From assembly GCA_022482925.1 (NCBI GenBank), contig JAKVOG010000001.1, forward strand, positions 1-64,000: DNA of 64,000 bases, written 5' to 3'. A program made the translations under genes and the position numbers. A model generated the notes under the pieces. That model saw only the letters and a list, made by a program, of their open reading frames with translations. It made no database searches and was not told the origin of the DNA. This stretch comes from Selenomonas sp. (GTDB lineage Bacteria > Bacillota > Negativicutes > Selenomonadales > Selenomonadaceae). Of the stretch, positions 18,363 to 26,945 are shown in pieces; the stretch's first letter is position 1; every line of letters starts with the position of its first letter.

Positions 18363-19058
18363 TAATGCAAAAGTAAATCCAGTCTCTGCATCAATGCCTT
18401 GGCATCGACCCGGTTATCCGGCTTCTGGAACTTGCTGAGCAGCGAATTGGTGACCGCCGCCCGTGAGAACATCATGGCTTCGATCTCATCAGACTGTTTA
18501 TCGACAGCACTTCCATCAAAGAGAATACTGTCGGCAAACCCCAGTTCCACCGCTTTCTTGGCATTCATCCAGGACTCTGCATCCATGAGATTTGCAATCT
18601 TGCCGCGTCCCAAGCCAGTCTTGATTTCATAGGCATTGATGATACTCTCTTTGACCTCGCCCAACATGTCGATGGCCTTCTGCATCTCGCGCTCATCCCC
18701 AATGGAGATGGTTGCAGGATTATGAATCATCATCATGGCCACGGGAGACATCTCGACGGTACTGCCCTGCCATGGCAATGACCGACGCTGCCGAAGCTGC
18801 AAGGCCATCAATCCGGACCTTGACGCTGCCCTTATAGTCCATGAGCATGTTGTAAATCTGCGCTGCCGCAAAGACATCTCCGCCCGGCGAGTTGATCCAA
18901 ACCGTGATATCTCCCTCACAGGCCGACAGTTCCTCACGAAAAAGACCTGGTGTGACTTCATCGCCATACCAGGTCTCATCCGAAATTTCCCCATTCAATA
19001 CCAGGGTACGCTCGCCACTGTCGGCATCCCGCACCCAATTCCAAAATTTACGTTTCAT
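18362..19058 (-). CDS. Capsid maturation protease (ClpP-like), frameshifted near 18766
   Basis: The start at 19058 (MKRKFWNWVRDADSGERTLV) has a GGAGGAAAG site. The protein shows the ClpP/S49-like fold with INSPGGDVFAAAQIYNML and then AASAASVIAMAG, the serine nucleophile region. The frame then breaks. It resumes as STVEMSPVAMMMIHNPAT, containing the expected catalytic His, and runs to 18362. Removing one G of the GGG at 18765-18767 joins them into about 232 residues. This protease trims scaffold and capsid N-termini during prohead maturation. It sits between portal and capsid genes as usual. Confidence 0.85.
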
Positions 19059-20304
19059 CCGTCTTTCCTCCCTGTTGTCTATTGGCAAACAGCCCGGCAT
19101 CCTTGAGTTTCGTCATGTTGCCATTGATCAGATAAAGATCACCGCCTTCCTCCGCTGATATCCGGTTCAGGTTCTCCAGTTCCCGGATATCATTGGCCGA
19201 GAGCCAGCCATTCTGCCGCCCGACCGCATAGCCGTTCATCCGACTCTGGTAGTCACCACGCAGCAGCCCATCCACATTGAACTTAAAGAAAAGAGCAGGC
19301 TTCTCATCCGGCAGCAAAAGTGCCTGATGCATAGCCTGCTCCCAGCGAATCACCCAAGGATCCAGCGTGTATTTCACGAACTCCAGGGATTGCTGTTCAA
19401 TATTCGAAAAACTGGACTTTTCCAAATCACCAACCATGTGCGGCGGCACTCGGAAGATACGGGCAATCTCATCGATCTGGAACTTCCGGGTCTCCAGGAA
19501 CTGCGCTTCTTCCGGCGGGATGGACATCTGATGAAAGGTCATCCCTTCCTCCAGGACCGCCACATTGTGGCTGTTCTTCCCGGAAAACTGTGCATGCCAG
19601 CTTTCCCGCAGATGTGCTGGATCCTTGACTACGCCAGGATGCTCCAGCACGCCGCCAGGAGTCGCACCATTGGCAAAGAACGTCGCACCGTAGTCCTCAG
19701 TAGCCAGAGCCATGCCGATGGCATTCTTAGCCATGGCGATAGGACTGTAACCAATCAGACCATCAAAGGAAAGGCCCGGGATATGCAGCACATCCTCGCG
19801 CCGAAGCTGAATCTGCTCGGTGCGTTTCTTGCTGCCATAATCATCGATGCTGCGACTATACGTATAGACCAATTCGCCGTTGTCAGCCCGACTTACATCC
19901 ATCTTGCTGGGGAGTAACGGATACAATCCCAGCACCTGGCCCCGGCCATCCCGAATGATCTGCGCATAAGCATTGCCCCAAAGGAGCAAGTGACTCATCA
20001 TGGTCTCCCGGAAAATGAACGAGGTCATCTCCGGATTTGGCTCATCATGCAGCAACGCATACAGCGGATGATCCAGCACCTTTTCCTTGCTGCCATCCTC
20101 CGTATAGCGATACACGCAGAGCGGCAATCCGGCAATGGCCTCCGCCAAGATGCGGACGCAGGCATACACAGCAGTCACCTGCATGGCGGTCTGCTCGTTA
20201 ACCGCCCGGCCTGCTGACGTCTGCCCAAACAAAAAGGACAGTCGCCCACTCAGATAATTCTTCGGCTTGTCCCTGGAACGAAATAGTTTTGTAAAAAGAT
20301 TCAT
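19048..20304 (-). CDS. Portal protein (HK97 family)
   Basis: The product has 418 residues. AAGGAGG precedes the ATG at 20304. The pattern TAVYACVRILAEAIAGLPLC, then the GNAYAQIIRDGRGQ and PPHMVGDLEKSSFSNIEQQS motifs, is characteristic of HK97-type portals. These form the dodecameric ring for DNA entry. Its stop overlaps the protease start. It is intact. Confidence 0.92.
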   Translation of the reverse strand: MNLFTKLFRSRDKPKNYLSGRLSFLFGQTSAGRAVNEQTAMQVTAVYACVRILAEAIAGLPLCVYRYTEDGSKEKVLDHPLYALLHDEPNPEMTSFIFRETMMSHLLLWGNAYAQIIRDGRGQVLGLYPLLPSKMDVSRADNGELVYTYSRSIDDYGSKKRTEQIQLRREDVLHIPGLSFDGLIGYSPIAMAKNAIGMALATEDYGATFFANGATPGGVLEHPGVVKDPAHLRESWHAQFSGKNSHNVAVLEEGMTFHQMSIPPEEAQFLETRKFQIDEIARIFRVPPHMVGDLEKSSFSNIEQQSLEFVKYTLDPWVIRWEQAMHQALLLPDEKPALFFKFNVDGLLRGDYQSRMNGYAVGRQNGWLSANDIRELENLNRISAEEGGDLYLINGNMTKLKDAGLFANRQQGGKTDET

Positions 20305-20390
20305 ATTGGCCTCCTTGACAATTCGCCCATAAGAAAAGCATCTACCTTGCAATAGACGCTCCTCTAGTTAAAAATCAATTATATATTTTT

Positions 20391-21467
20391 TTACAGCATT
20401 GAAAGTGACTTCTTTATAACATCGTCATATGGTATAGCCTTTTCCGCTCTAGACTCACTTAATATTTTAAAACCACTATCAAATTCCGTTTCTCTTATAA
20501 TAAAAATATGTTCTTTATCTTTATATCGTATAGTAAATATTTTATTAGTAATCCCAGGCCACCATGTTGTCGTTTCCAAAATATTAAATTCGACACTACC
20601 ATTGCTGTTATGCTTAACATCTCTCAAACTCAAATCATAGGACCTAGTTGGAAAATCTTTGGAGCCAACTGGTTTTATATAAGGATTTAAATCAATACGT
20701 TCATGACTATTTGTTCTATCATGTAAATCTGATATTATCTGCATATCCTCCTTACTCAAGTCAGGTTGAGGTACATAATTTTTATATTTTACCTGGGCTT
20801 TGATTATAGGTAGCGCTTCTTTTATCCAATACGCTTTTTTCAAAGGACATATACCATCATCTTCAAAATAAATTTCACAATTATCGATTTTATATATAAC
20901 CTGTTTTATTATAAATATCTCATGTCCAGCAGAATACTTTATGGTATCGATTTTGCCAAATTTACTTCTGTCTCCTTTATCCGCCCGAGTTACTAATGTA
21001 CAAATATCAAAATAAACATTTCCCTCTTCATCATCATTAATACTATTTTCATTTAGAAAAACATCTTTCCTTTCGCCCTCTTTATTCGATGTAGATAGAA
21101 TATCTATTTTTTTCTCTTTCAACTGTTTTTGATGAAATCCACTATATGTATTATTTGCAAAATTTAAATATTCTCCCTCTAAATACTTGCCAGTTGGATT
21201 TAATATATCTTTTTGTTCAACAGGAATTTCTATATATGATGTGTATGCATTATTACTTTTTTCTTGTTTGTTGTTATCAATGCTACTATTTAAAAGATAA
21301 TATAATCCACCACCAAATACGGGAATAAGCCAAATAACCAATATAGTAATTAAGACATGTCTAGCTTTTATACTTGGAAACCTCTTTTTAATCACATCAG
21401 CCAATATCCACAATAATATCAGCATAGCACCAACGACTATTCCAAGTGATAATAAAATCCCCATCAT
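20391..21467 (-). CDS. AT-rich membrane-anchored protein of unknown function (likely moron)
   Basis: The product has 358 residues. Two N-terminal hydrophobic segments occur (residues about 3-22 and 39-60, WLIPVFGGGLYYLL), followed by a soluble domain of about 300 residues rich in Lys, Asn and Ile. It has no motif I recognise. The DNA is visibly much richer in A+T than terL and portal on either side, and the codon use differs. It interrupts the normally tight terL-portal order. These are signs of later acquisition. By analogy with other morons a role in superinfection exclusion or lysogenic conversion is possible, but nothing in the sequence shows it. Confidence 0.6.
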   Translation of the reverse strand: MMGILLSLGIVVGAMLILLWILADVIKKRFPSIKARHVLITILVIWLIPVFGGGLYYLLNSSIDNNKQEKSNNAYTSYIEIPVEQKDILNPTGKYLEGEYLNFANNTYSGFHQKQLKEKKIDILSTSNKEGERKDVFLNENSINDDEEGNVYFDICTLVTRADKGDRSKFGKIDTIKYSAGHEIFIIKQVIYKIDNCEIYFEDDGICPLKKAYWIKEALPIIKAQVKYKNYVPQPDLSKEDMQIISDLHDRTNSHERIDLNPYIKPVGSKDFPTRSYDLSLRDVKHNSNGSVEFNILETTTWWPGITNKIFTIRYKDKEHIFIIRETEFDSGFKILSESRAEKAIPYDDVIKKSLSML

Positions 21468-21534
21468 ATAACTTCTCCATCTAAAATCATCTATTCACAA
21501 TTTTATAATTCTACACCACCGATTTTTCTCCTGC

Positions 21535-23142
21535 CTATATCAGTAATATCCCACGTCCGTCATAAACACTTTCCCCATTCTCATTTCCACAGCGAATTGC
21601 TCGGTCCAATGCCATTATCGTGGCTACGACACCGTCAATCTTCTCTGTGGATTTTTCTTTGTCCGGCTTGATGTTCCCCGCCGGATCTGACTTGATGAAG
21701 ATGTTGTCCATCATCCAGCGCAAAACGGGATGTCCGCCGTGCGCCATGCGCATTTCCAGGGTAAGCTTCATCAGTTCCTTAGTTGGCGGGTTCATATCCT
21801 TGAAGCCCTGGCCGAACGGCACCACGGTAAAGCCCATCCCCTCAAGATTCTGTACCATCTGCACAGCTCCCCAACGGTCAAAGGCAATCTCCCGGATGTT
21901 GTAGGTTTCGCCCAGCTTTTCGATGAACTTCTCTATATAGCCGTAATGCACCACATTTCCTTCGGTTGTTTCCAGGAAACCCTGCTGATGCCACACATCA
22001 TAAGGCACGTGATCACGCCGAACACGCAAATCGATATTATCCTCCGGAATCCAAAAATACGGCAGCACGTAATATTTATCTTCTTCATCCTCCGGCGGGA
22101 ACACCAACACAAAAGCTGTGATATCCGTAGTCGAAGATAAGTCCAGTCCGCCATAGCACACCCGGCCTTCCAAATCCTCCGGGTGTACGGGAAAGGCGCA
22201 GGCATCCCATTTCTCCATCGGCATCCAGCGGATGGCCTGCTTGACCCATTGAGATAATCTTAATTGCCTAAAAGCATTTTCTTCTGCAGGATTCTGTCTT
22301 GCTGATTCACAGGCATTTTCTACTTTATCGATTCCAATGGTTATCCCTAGGGATGGATTTGCTTTTTTCCATACTTCTGGATCTGTCCAATCGTCATCTG
22401 CATCTGCTCCATAAATAACTGGATAGAAAGTAGCGTCAAACTTTCTACCTTCCAATATGTCCTTTGCCTTAGAATGGACCTCATAACAAATCGAATGCGT
22501 GTCTGTCCCTGCCGTTGTAATCTGAAAAAATAATGGCTGCATTCTTGCATCACCAGACCCACGAACCATAACATCATAAAGTTTTCGATCGGGCAAAGCA
22601 TGAATTTCGTCAATTACAACTCCATGGATATTAAAACCATGTTTGGAATATGCTTCCGAGGACAGTACCTGATAGAAACTGTTGGTAGGGGTATAAATCA
22701 ACCTTTTTTGTGACGCAAGTATTTTCACTCGCTTGCTCAGTGCTGGACACATCCGCACCATATCTGCCGCTACATCAAAAACGATACTGGCCTGTTGGCG
22801 GTCAGCGGCGCAGCCATATATTTCAGCCCGCTGTTCTCCATCCCCGCAACAAAGCAGAAGTGCTACCGCCGCTGCAAGTTCAGACTTTCCATTTTTCTTT
22901 CCCAGCTCTATATAAGCAGAATTGAACTGCCGATACCCATTTTCTTTTAAGACACCAAATAGGTCTCTCACAATGCGCTCTTGCCAGTCAATCAACTCAA
23001 AAGCTTTTCCTGCCCATTTCCCCTTGGTGTGGCAAAGACATTCTATGAATCCCACCGCATAATCAGCCGCTGCTTTATCATAATGCGAGGTCTTTGCCAT
23101 GAAACGAGTCGGTTTATAATTTTCCAACTTACGCATTGGCAT
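21535..23142 (-). CDS. terL: Terminase large subunit (HK97-like TerL)
   Basis: The product has about 535 residues. The ATPase domain has a Walker A-like ELGKKNGKSELAAA (about residues 90-103) and Walker B VVIDEIHAL. The C-terminal nuclease domain has the first catalytic Asp in YGGLDLSSTTDITAFV. It packages DNA through the portal. The ATG at 23142 is chosen because GGGGGAT, inside the end of the upstream HNH gene, serves as ribosome-binding site; the genes overlap by 14 bp. Confidence 0.93.
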   Translation of the reverse strand: MPMRKLENYKPTRFMAKTSHYDKAAADYAVGFIECLCHTKGKWAGKAFELIDWQERIVRDLFGVLKENGYRQFNSAYIELGKKNGKSELAAAVALLLCCGDGEQRAEIYGCAADRQQASIVFDVAADMVRMCPALSKRVKILASQKRLIYTPTNSFYQVLSSEAYSKHGFNIHGVVIDEIHALPDRKLYDVMVRGSGDARMQPLFFQITTAGTDTHSICYEVHSKAKDILEGRKFDATFYPVIYGADADDDWTDPEVWKKANPSLGITIGIDKVENACESARQNPAEENAFRQLRLSQWVKQAIRWMPMEKWDACAFPVHPEDLEGRVCYGGLDLSSTTDITAFVLVFPPEDEEDKYYVLPYFWIPEDNIDLRVRRDHVPYDVWHQQGFLETTEGNVVHYGYIEKFIEKLGETYNIREIAFDRWGAVQMVQNLEGMGFTVVPFGQGFKDMNPPTKELMKLTLEMRMAHGGHPVLRWMMDNIFIKSDPAGNIKPDKEKSTEKIDGVVATIMALDRAIRCGNENGESVYDGRGILLI

Positions 23143-23620
23143 AGCAATATCCCCCAAAGTTCAAATGAGAAAATTCTCCATGATATTTCAAAGCCGCTTG
23201 ATCCCGTACCTTAGCGGCTTGAATTGGATTATCAAATAGCCCCAGATGAACCTTCTTGCAATGACTCCAGATATATGCCTCATATTTTTTTGCGCATTTC
23301 AAGTAAGATACACCTGTAAAACCAGTCGTATTCGTGCATCGTTTTCTTTGATTGCAGCTATTTTCCCAATGTGTACAAACACGAAGATTCGACCGTCTAT
23401 TATCCAGTTTATTGCCATTAATATGATCGATATCCACGCTGCCATCTGTTGGAATTAATAATCGATGCAAATTTAATTGGCAGGGATTTTTTCGTCCATT
23501 TCTGGGAAGTGTAGTCGTTATATAACCACGCGCGGAAAGATGCCAGACATGTTGGCATACCAGCGCATAATCTGCCTCATCAATATAAAATTTTTCACCT
23601 TTCTTCGTTAGTAGTTCCAT
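23129..23620 (-). CDS. HNH homing endonuclease with AP2 domain
   Basis: The product has 163 residues. The N-terminal half has an HNH nuclease pattern (LNLHRLLIPTDGSVDIDHIN, then LDNRRSNLRVCTHWEN). The C-terminal half has an AP2-like DNA-binding domain (TGFTGVSYLKCAKKYEAYIW, FDNPIQAAKVRDQAALKYHG). Such free-standing nucleases promote their own spread between phages. It is wedged directly in front of terL and overlaps its start, so it supplies the terL translation-initiation region. Confidence 0.88.
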   Translation of the reverse strand: MELLTKKGEKFYIDEADYALVCQHVWHLSARGYITTTLPRNGRKNPCQLNLHRLLIPTDGSVDIDHINGNKLDNRRSNLRVCTHWENSCNQRKRCTNTTGFTGVSYLKCAKKYEAYIWSHCKKVHLGLFDNPIQAAKVRDQAALKYHGEFSHLNFGGYCYANA

Positions 23621-23641
23621 GCCTAATTCCCCCATGTGTAT

Positions 23642-23672
23642 CAAAAAAGGAGCCAATCGGCTCCTTCGAAAA
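23642..23672 (-). terminator. Intrinsic terminator between GGCT gene side and HNH/terL
   Basis: On the minus strand AAGGAGCC pairs with GGCTCCTT around a 4-nt loop and is followed by six Ts. The plus strand also has a flanking T/A-run. Confidence 0.75.
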
Positions 23673-23688
23673 AATGTTTCTTTAGATG

Positions 23689-24150
23689 TTATGCCTGCGT
23701 ACTCAATGTGCTGCCATTCCGGCTGATTGCATAGGCGTCCTGTAGGATTTGGATGTCAAAGTCGAATGCCTTATAGGCCCGTTCTAAAACATCATAGTAC
23801 CTTGCCGTCGGGCTGCCGAGTTTTCGTTCCTCGTGCATGATATACACCATACCTTTTGTGGAGCCATGCTCAGTTTCAACTTTGACCGTCTTCTTATAGT
23901 AAAAATCCGGAAATCCCTCATATACATCCAGCCGGTTCTCATCGGCTTTGGAAATTTGCCAGAGCAACACTGGAACCGTGTAGCCCCGTCTGCGCTCAAC
24001 AGTCGCATAGGAGCCGGTCTGTGAGCCTTTGAACAGCAGTTGCCAATCCTTCATCATGCCTTGCCCTAAAAGCTCCGCCTGCGGGCAACGGTGCGCCATC
24101 TGCGCCAAGTCCATGTTGCTACCGTAAGCCACGTAGATTTTCTTCTTCAT
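23689..24150 (-). CDS. Gamma-glutamylcyclotransferase-like protein (GGCT/AIG2 family)
   Basis: The product has 153 residues. The N-terminal VAYGSNMDLAQM is the family signature that binds the gamma-glutamyl substrate. The LDVYEGFPDFYYKKTV motif carries the catalytic Glu. Family members cleave or cyclise gamma-glutamyl-amine linkages. It lies next to an amidoligase gene. Comparative work on amidoligases (Iyer, Aravind and colleagues) reported this pairing in phages and proposed peptide-bond-like modifications that the cyclotransferase trims. The substrate here is unknown. Confidence 0.85.
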   Translation of the reverse strand: MKKKIYVAYGSNMDLAQMAHRCPQAELLGQGMMKDWQLLFKGSQTGSYATVERRRGYTVPVLLWQISKADENRLDVYEGFPDFYYKKTVKVETEHGSTKGMVYIMHEERKLGSPTARYYDVLERAYKAFDFDIQILQDAYAISRNGSTLSTQA

Positions 24151-24238
24151 TGTTCTTTACCTCACTTTCTGCTTCCGAAGGAACATCCCTTCTACTGCCT
24201 TAAGCCCGCCTAGGCGGGCAGTTGGGCAGGGCCTGCGT

Positions 24239-25198
24239 TTAGGCTGTAGGGATGCTCCTTCCGAAGCGGAAAGCAGCATCCCCCTCGAGGTTCTTCGTGA
24301 GAATTCCCCGCGCGGTCGTGAATTCCTCGCCAATGAATCCCATCCGCAGAAGCCAAGTCCGCATCGCGAATTTTGGATTCTCACGCTGTGGCTCTTTGGG
24401 GCTTGCGCTTTGGAGACCTTTGGCTTGCTGGCTCAGCGCAAGGCAAAGCTGAATGTAGCTTTTAATTTCGCCCGCGTGGATGCCGCCTTGGCGTTCCTGG
24501 CTCTGATTCGCGAACTGGAAGCACCGGAATTCAACCGTTCCCTTGGTGAAGGTCGCGTGGAGGTTCAGCATGTGGTAGCGGCTTCCATTGTAGTGTGCGT
24601 GGCGCTGACTATCACACCCTTGTGCCTCATACCAGATATCTTCGAGCTGGCTCATCTCTGTCGGCTTATTCTTGTTGAGGGCTTCGAGGAAACTCTGGTC
24701 AACCGTGCGGCAGTAGCGGCTGATGCGGCTTTGGTCGAGGCGCATCGCGGCAATCAGCAGGCTTTCGTGGCTGGCCATAAGGTTTGCAAGGTTCCGGAGT
24801 GTCTTGGCGGTGTGTCCCGTCGCGCCGATGTGGATGTGTACTCCGCACATGTGGGCGGGGTTGCTTCTCGCTCCTGCATGGCGCAGGCTCCGGAGCAGTC
24901 CCTGCAGAAGTTCGATGTCATCGTAGTGCAGGATGGGAGTGACCAGTTCGCATTGCTGGCTGCTGATTGATGCATCGATGCTGACGTCACGTTCGAATTT
25001 CCACTCGCGGCCCTGTGCGTCCCATGCGCTCCATGCGCAGTATCCATTCCGCCGGTCTGTATCTTCAAAGCGGCCCGTGCCGAAATAATCGGCGGCAACC
25101 TTGGCGGCTGCCCGGCGGCTAATGCTGTACATCTCCACCTCGACCCCAACGGTCTGTGTTTTCATGCGCTCGATCTGCTGTGCTGTTGCTTCCTTCAT
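24239..25198 (-). CDS. Phage amidoligase family enzyme
   Basis: The product has 319 residues. It contains the COOH-NH2 ligase signatures VGVEVEMYSISRR near the N-terminus, EWKFERDVSID, CELVTPIL, and CGVHIHIGATGH near residue 120. Such enzymes couple an amine to a carboxylate using ATP. The C-terminal about 40 residues (AMRTWLLRMGFIGEEF) form a separate small module also found at the end of the protein at 25693-26472. It has its own promoter-like region upstream and is followed by the GGCT gene, suggesting a joint modification pathway. Confidence 0.85.
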   Translation of the reverse strand: MKEATAQQIERMKTQTVGVEVEMYSISRRAAAKVAADYFGTGRFEDTDRRNGYCAWSAWDAQGREWKFERDVSIDASISSQQCELVTPILHYDDIELLQGLLRSLRHAGARSNPAHMCGVHIHIGATGHTAKTLRNLANLMASHESLLIAAMRLDQSRISRYCRTVDQSFLEALNKNKPTEMSQLEDIWYEAQGCDSQRHAHYNGSRYHMLNLHATFTKGTVEFRCFQFANQSQERQGGIHAGEIKSYIQLCLALSQQAKGLQSASPKEPQRENPKFAMRTWLLRMGFIGEEFTTARGILTKNLEGDAAFRFGRSIPTA

Positions 25199-25247
25199 TC
25201 TGCTTACCGTCCTTTCTGCTTGCGTGGTGTGTTCCTTTCGTTGTGTC

Positions 25248-25280
25248 TATATATCACTCTAAAAGGCACATATAGCAAGC
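25248..25280 (-). promoter_or_regulatory. Candidate promoter for the amidoligase-GGCT pair
   Basis: On the minus strand TGCTTGCTATATGTG is followed after 16-18 bp by AGAGTGATATATAGACA. TTGCTA and GATATA/TATATA could be the -35 and -10 boxes. Nearly the same arrangement recurs at 26509-26541 before another gene. Confidence 0.5.
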
Positions 25281-25310
25281 AGGTATGAACGTGTATACAA
25301 TATCTTGTGG

Positions 25311-25709
25311 TTATTCCTCCTGGCCGGTCAGAATGAACCGGATGTACTCCTTCCGATGCTCCTCAATGAACCGCACCAGCTCGTAGGAGTCACGCTCAAA
25401 GGCGAACCGCTGGACTGTTGCGATGTCGAACATGTTGGTTTCACCGCTGTCGCGGATGGCCACCAGCTGCTCGTGAACCTTGACGGTCATCTGGAGTTTC
25501 CTGCATCGGTCGACACCATAGACTACCTTGAGACTGGAGCCTGTATCCCAGTTGACCAGCAGGTCTCCCATATCATCCACCCCCAGCACGGTTCCCTGTG
25601 TTCCCACGGGCGGTGCCTGGAAGTCCGACATCTCGATCAGCTCGATCCGCGTTCCAGCGGGATAATCCCGCCGAAGCGTGGCGAGTGTTTCGTCACTCGG
25701 ATGCCACAT
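25311..25709 (-). CDS. DUF4314-DUF5049 phage protein
   Basis: The product has 132 residues. Residues about 12-65 match the DUF4314 pattern (YPAGTRIELIEMSD, PPVGTQGTVLGVDDMGDLLV, DTGSSLKVVYGVDRC), a small SH3-like barrel. Residues about 75-130 match DUF5049 (AIRDSGETNMFDIATVQRFA, FIEEHRKEYIRFILTG). Start 25709 is used because GGAGG lies 8-9 bp upstream, within the end of the previous gene. These domains recur in Firmicutes prophages; function unknown. Confidence 0.75.
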   Translation of the reverse strand: MWHPSDETLATLRRDYPAGTRIELIEMSDFQAPPVGTQGTVLGVDDMGDLLVNWDTGSSLKVVYGVDRCRKLQMTVKVHEQLVAIRDSGETNMFDIATVQRFAFERDSYELVRFIEEHRKEYIRFILTGQEE

Positions 25710-26472
25710 TCGCATCCACCTCCTTCTTCTTGCCGCTCTTGAAGGCGCTCGAGCCACTGAGATTTGCCAGCAGGATTTTCCGGTCCTTGGCAAATTCCTT
25801 GCCGATGAATCCCAACCGCAGGAGGAAGCACCGGAAAGCGTATTTCTCGTTGTCGACCGGCTTTTCTTTTGCCGTGACGCGCTTCTGAGCTTTTGCCGTC
25901 TTGCCCAGGGCAGCAATGAAGGCGGTGTGCGCATGCACCGTTTCTGCATCTTCTGTGCCGTTCATCCAAGGAAAATCAATCTGCGCTTCCTTGATCTCAA
26001 TGGGGATGTTCTCCCGGTTGAACGCCTTCTTGATCAAGCCGGCTTTGGAATCCACCAGTTTCCGAAGGTTCTCAATAGCAGTTTCCGTGAAGCCGTCCTT
26101 CGGCAGGGAAACTGTGATGCCATCAACCGCTGTCGGCTGGGCCTCTTCACTCGGTTCCGTGGCATCTGCCTGTGGTGCTTCTGCAATCAGCGGGGCAGGT
26201 TCCGTAACTGCCGGCTGTTCCTCTGGAACCGTCTCCTTGGTGGGCTCCGCATGGAATCCCATGCCGTCAAGTTTCTCGATGAGGTTCTCGACCTCTGCGC
26301 TATCGGCCCGATCGATAAAGTTCAGGTTGCCCTCGCGGTCGACTGTGCAGTAGTCGATGGCGTATGCGCAGCTGGGAACTCCCAGGTAACGCTTCTCTGC
26401 TCCCGTGACCTCACTGATGGCCTGTGCCAGTTCCTTGCGGCGTGCGCCTTCTGCATGATACATAATCTTCAT
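25693..26472 (-). CDS. Phage protein often named virulence-related; function unknown
   Basis: The product has about 259 residues, starting at MKIMYHAEGARRKELAQAI. The N-terminal about 75 residues form a compact domain with the conserved GVPSCAYAIDYCTVDREGNL. A low-complexity Glu/Ala/Pro linker follows (about residues 80-120). The last about 50 residues (KYAFRCFLLRLGFIGKEF, then LLANLSGSSAFKSGK) are the same module that ends the amidoligase. The name virulence-related is inherited annotation without a known basis. Confidence 0.65.
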   Translation of the reverse strand: MKIMYHAEGARRKELAQAISEVTGAEKRYLGVPSCAYAIDYCTVDREGNLNFIDRADSAEVENLIEKLDGMGFHAEPTKETVPEEQPAVTEPAPLIAEAPQADATEPSEEAQPTAVDGITVSLPKDGFTETAIENLRKLVDSKAGLIKKAFNRENIPIEIKEAQIDFPWMNGTEDAETVHAHTAFIAALGKTAKAQKRVTAKEKPVDNEKYAFRCFLLRLGFIGKEFAKDRKILLANLSGSSAFKSGKKKEVDANVASE

Positions 26473-26508
26473 GGTAAAATCCCCTTTCTCATTTGCTTTT
26501 TCCATGTC

Positions 26509-26541
26509 TATATATCACTCTGGACAGTATAAATAGCAAGC
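26509..26541 (-). promoter_or_regulatory. Candidate promoter, near-copy of the amidoligase promoter
   Basis: The minus strand shows TGCTTGCTATTTATAC, then AGAGTGATATATAGACA, matching 25248-25280 outside a short variable middle. It precedes the gene starting at 26472. Confidence 0.5.
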
Positions 26542-26542
26542 A

Positions 26543-26635
26543 CTACTTGTGGATTTCCAAACCTATTTTTATAAATACGCTTGGAAATCTACAAGTAGGC
26601 CAATGTGACGTTTGGAAACATTCGCATCACATTGG
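26543..26635. repeat. Two adjacent long hairpins
   Basis: CTACTTGTGGATTTCCAA (26543-26560) pairs with 26581-26598 over 17 of 18 positions. Next to it CCAATGTGA (26600-26608) pairs with TCACATTGG (26627-26635). Neither ends in a long T-run on the minus strand, so simple termination is uncertain. They fill the gap between the 95-residue protein gene and the promoter at 26509-26541. Confidence 0.65.
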
Positions 26636-26657
26636 TTCTACTTATTTATACCTGAGA

Positions 26658-26945
26658 TTAGGCAATCACCTTTGGTGGCTCATTGACCATCTTCGTCAGT
26701 GCCTTATCCAGCAGCCAGAAAGAGGCATCCAGCAGCGTTGGCAGGAAGAAGGTGTCGCGGAACTTGTTCCAGCCTGTTTCATTCGCCGCCGATTCACGGA
26801 GCGCTGCCGTGTAGGTGTCTGCGACCTCCTTGGCAGCGGGCAGGACCTTCTCCTTCAACCAGCCGATGGTTGCGTCCTTTGCCTCATCCCTTACCGAGTC
26901 AGCCACATGATCCTTCAGTTCGTTCTTGATTCTCTCGATATCCAT
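26658..26945 (-). CDS. Small phage protein of unknown function
   Basis: The product has 95 residues, mainly helical, with an N-terminal charged part and a C-terminal FLPTLLDASFWLLDKALTKM amphipathic helix. No clear transmembrane span is seen, so a holin role is not supported despite its position immediately after the amidase gene, whose stop it overlaps by one base. Confidence 0.6.
   Translation of the reverse strand: MDIERIKNELKDHVADSVRDEAKDATIGWLKEKVLPAAKEVADTYTAALRESAANETGWNKFRDTFFLPTLLDASFWLLDKALTKMVNEPPKVIA

Noticed and set aside
24157-24384. A 75-residue frame between the GGCT and amidoligase genes
   Set aside because: It mostly overlaps the amidoligase 3' end in another frame, and its sequence is Arg/Ser-rich, as is usual for shadow frames.
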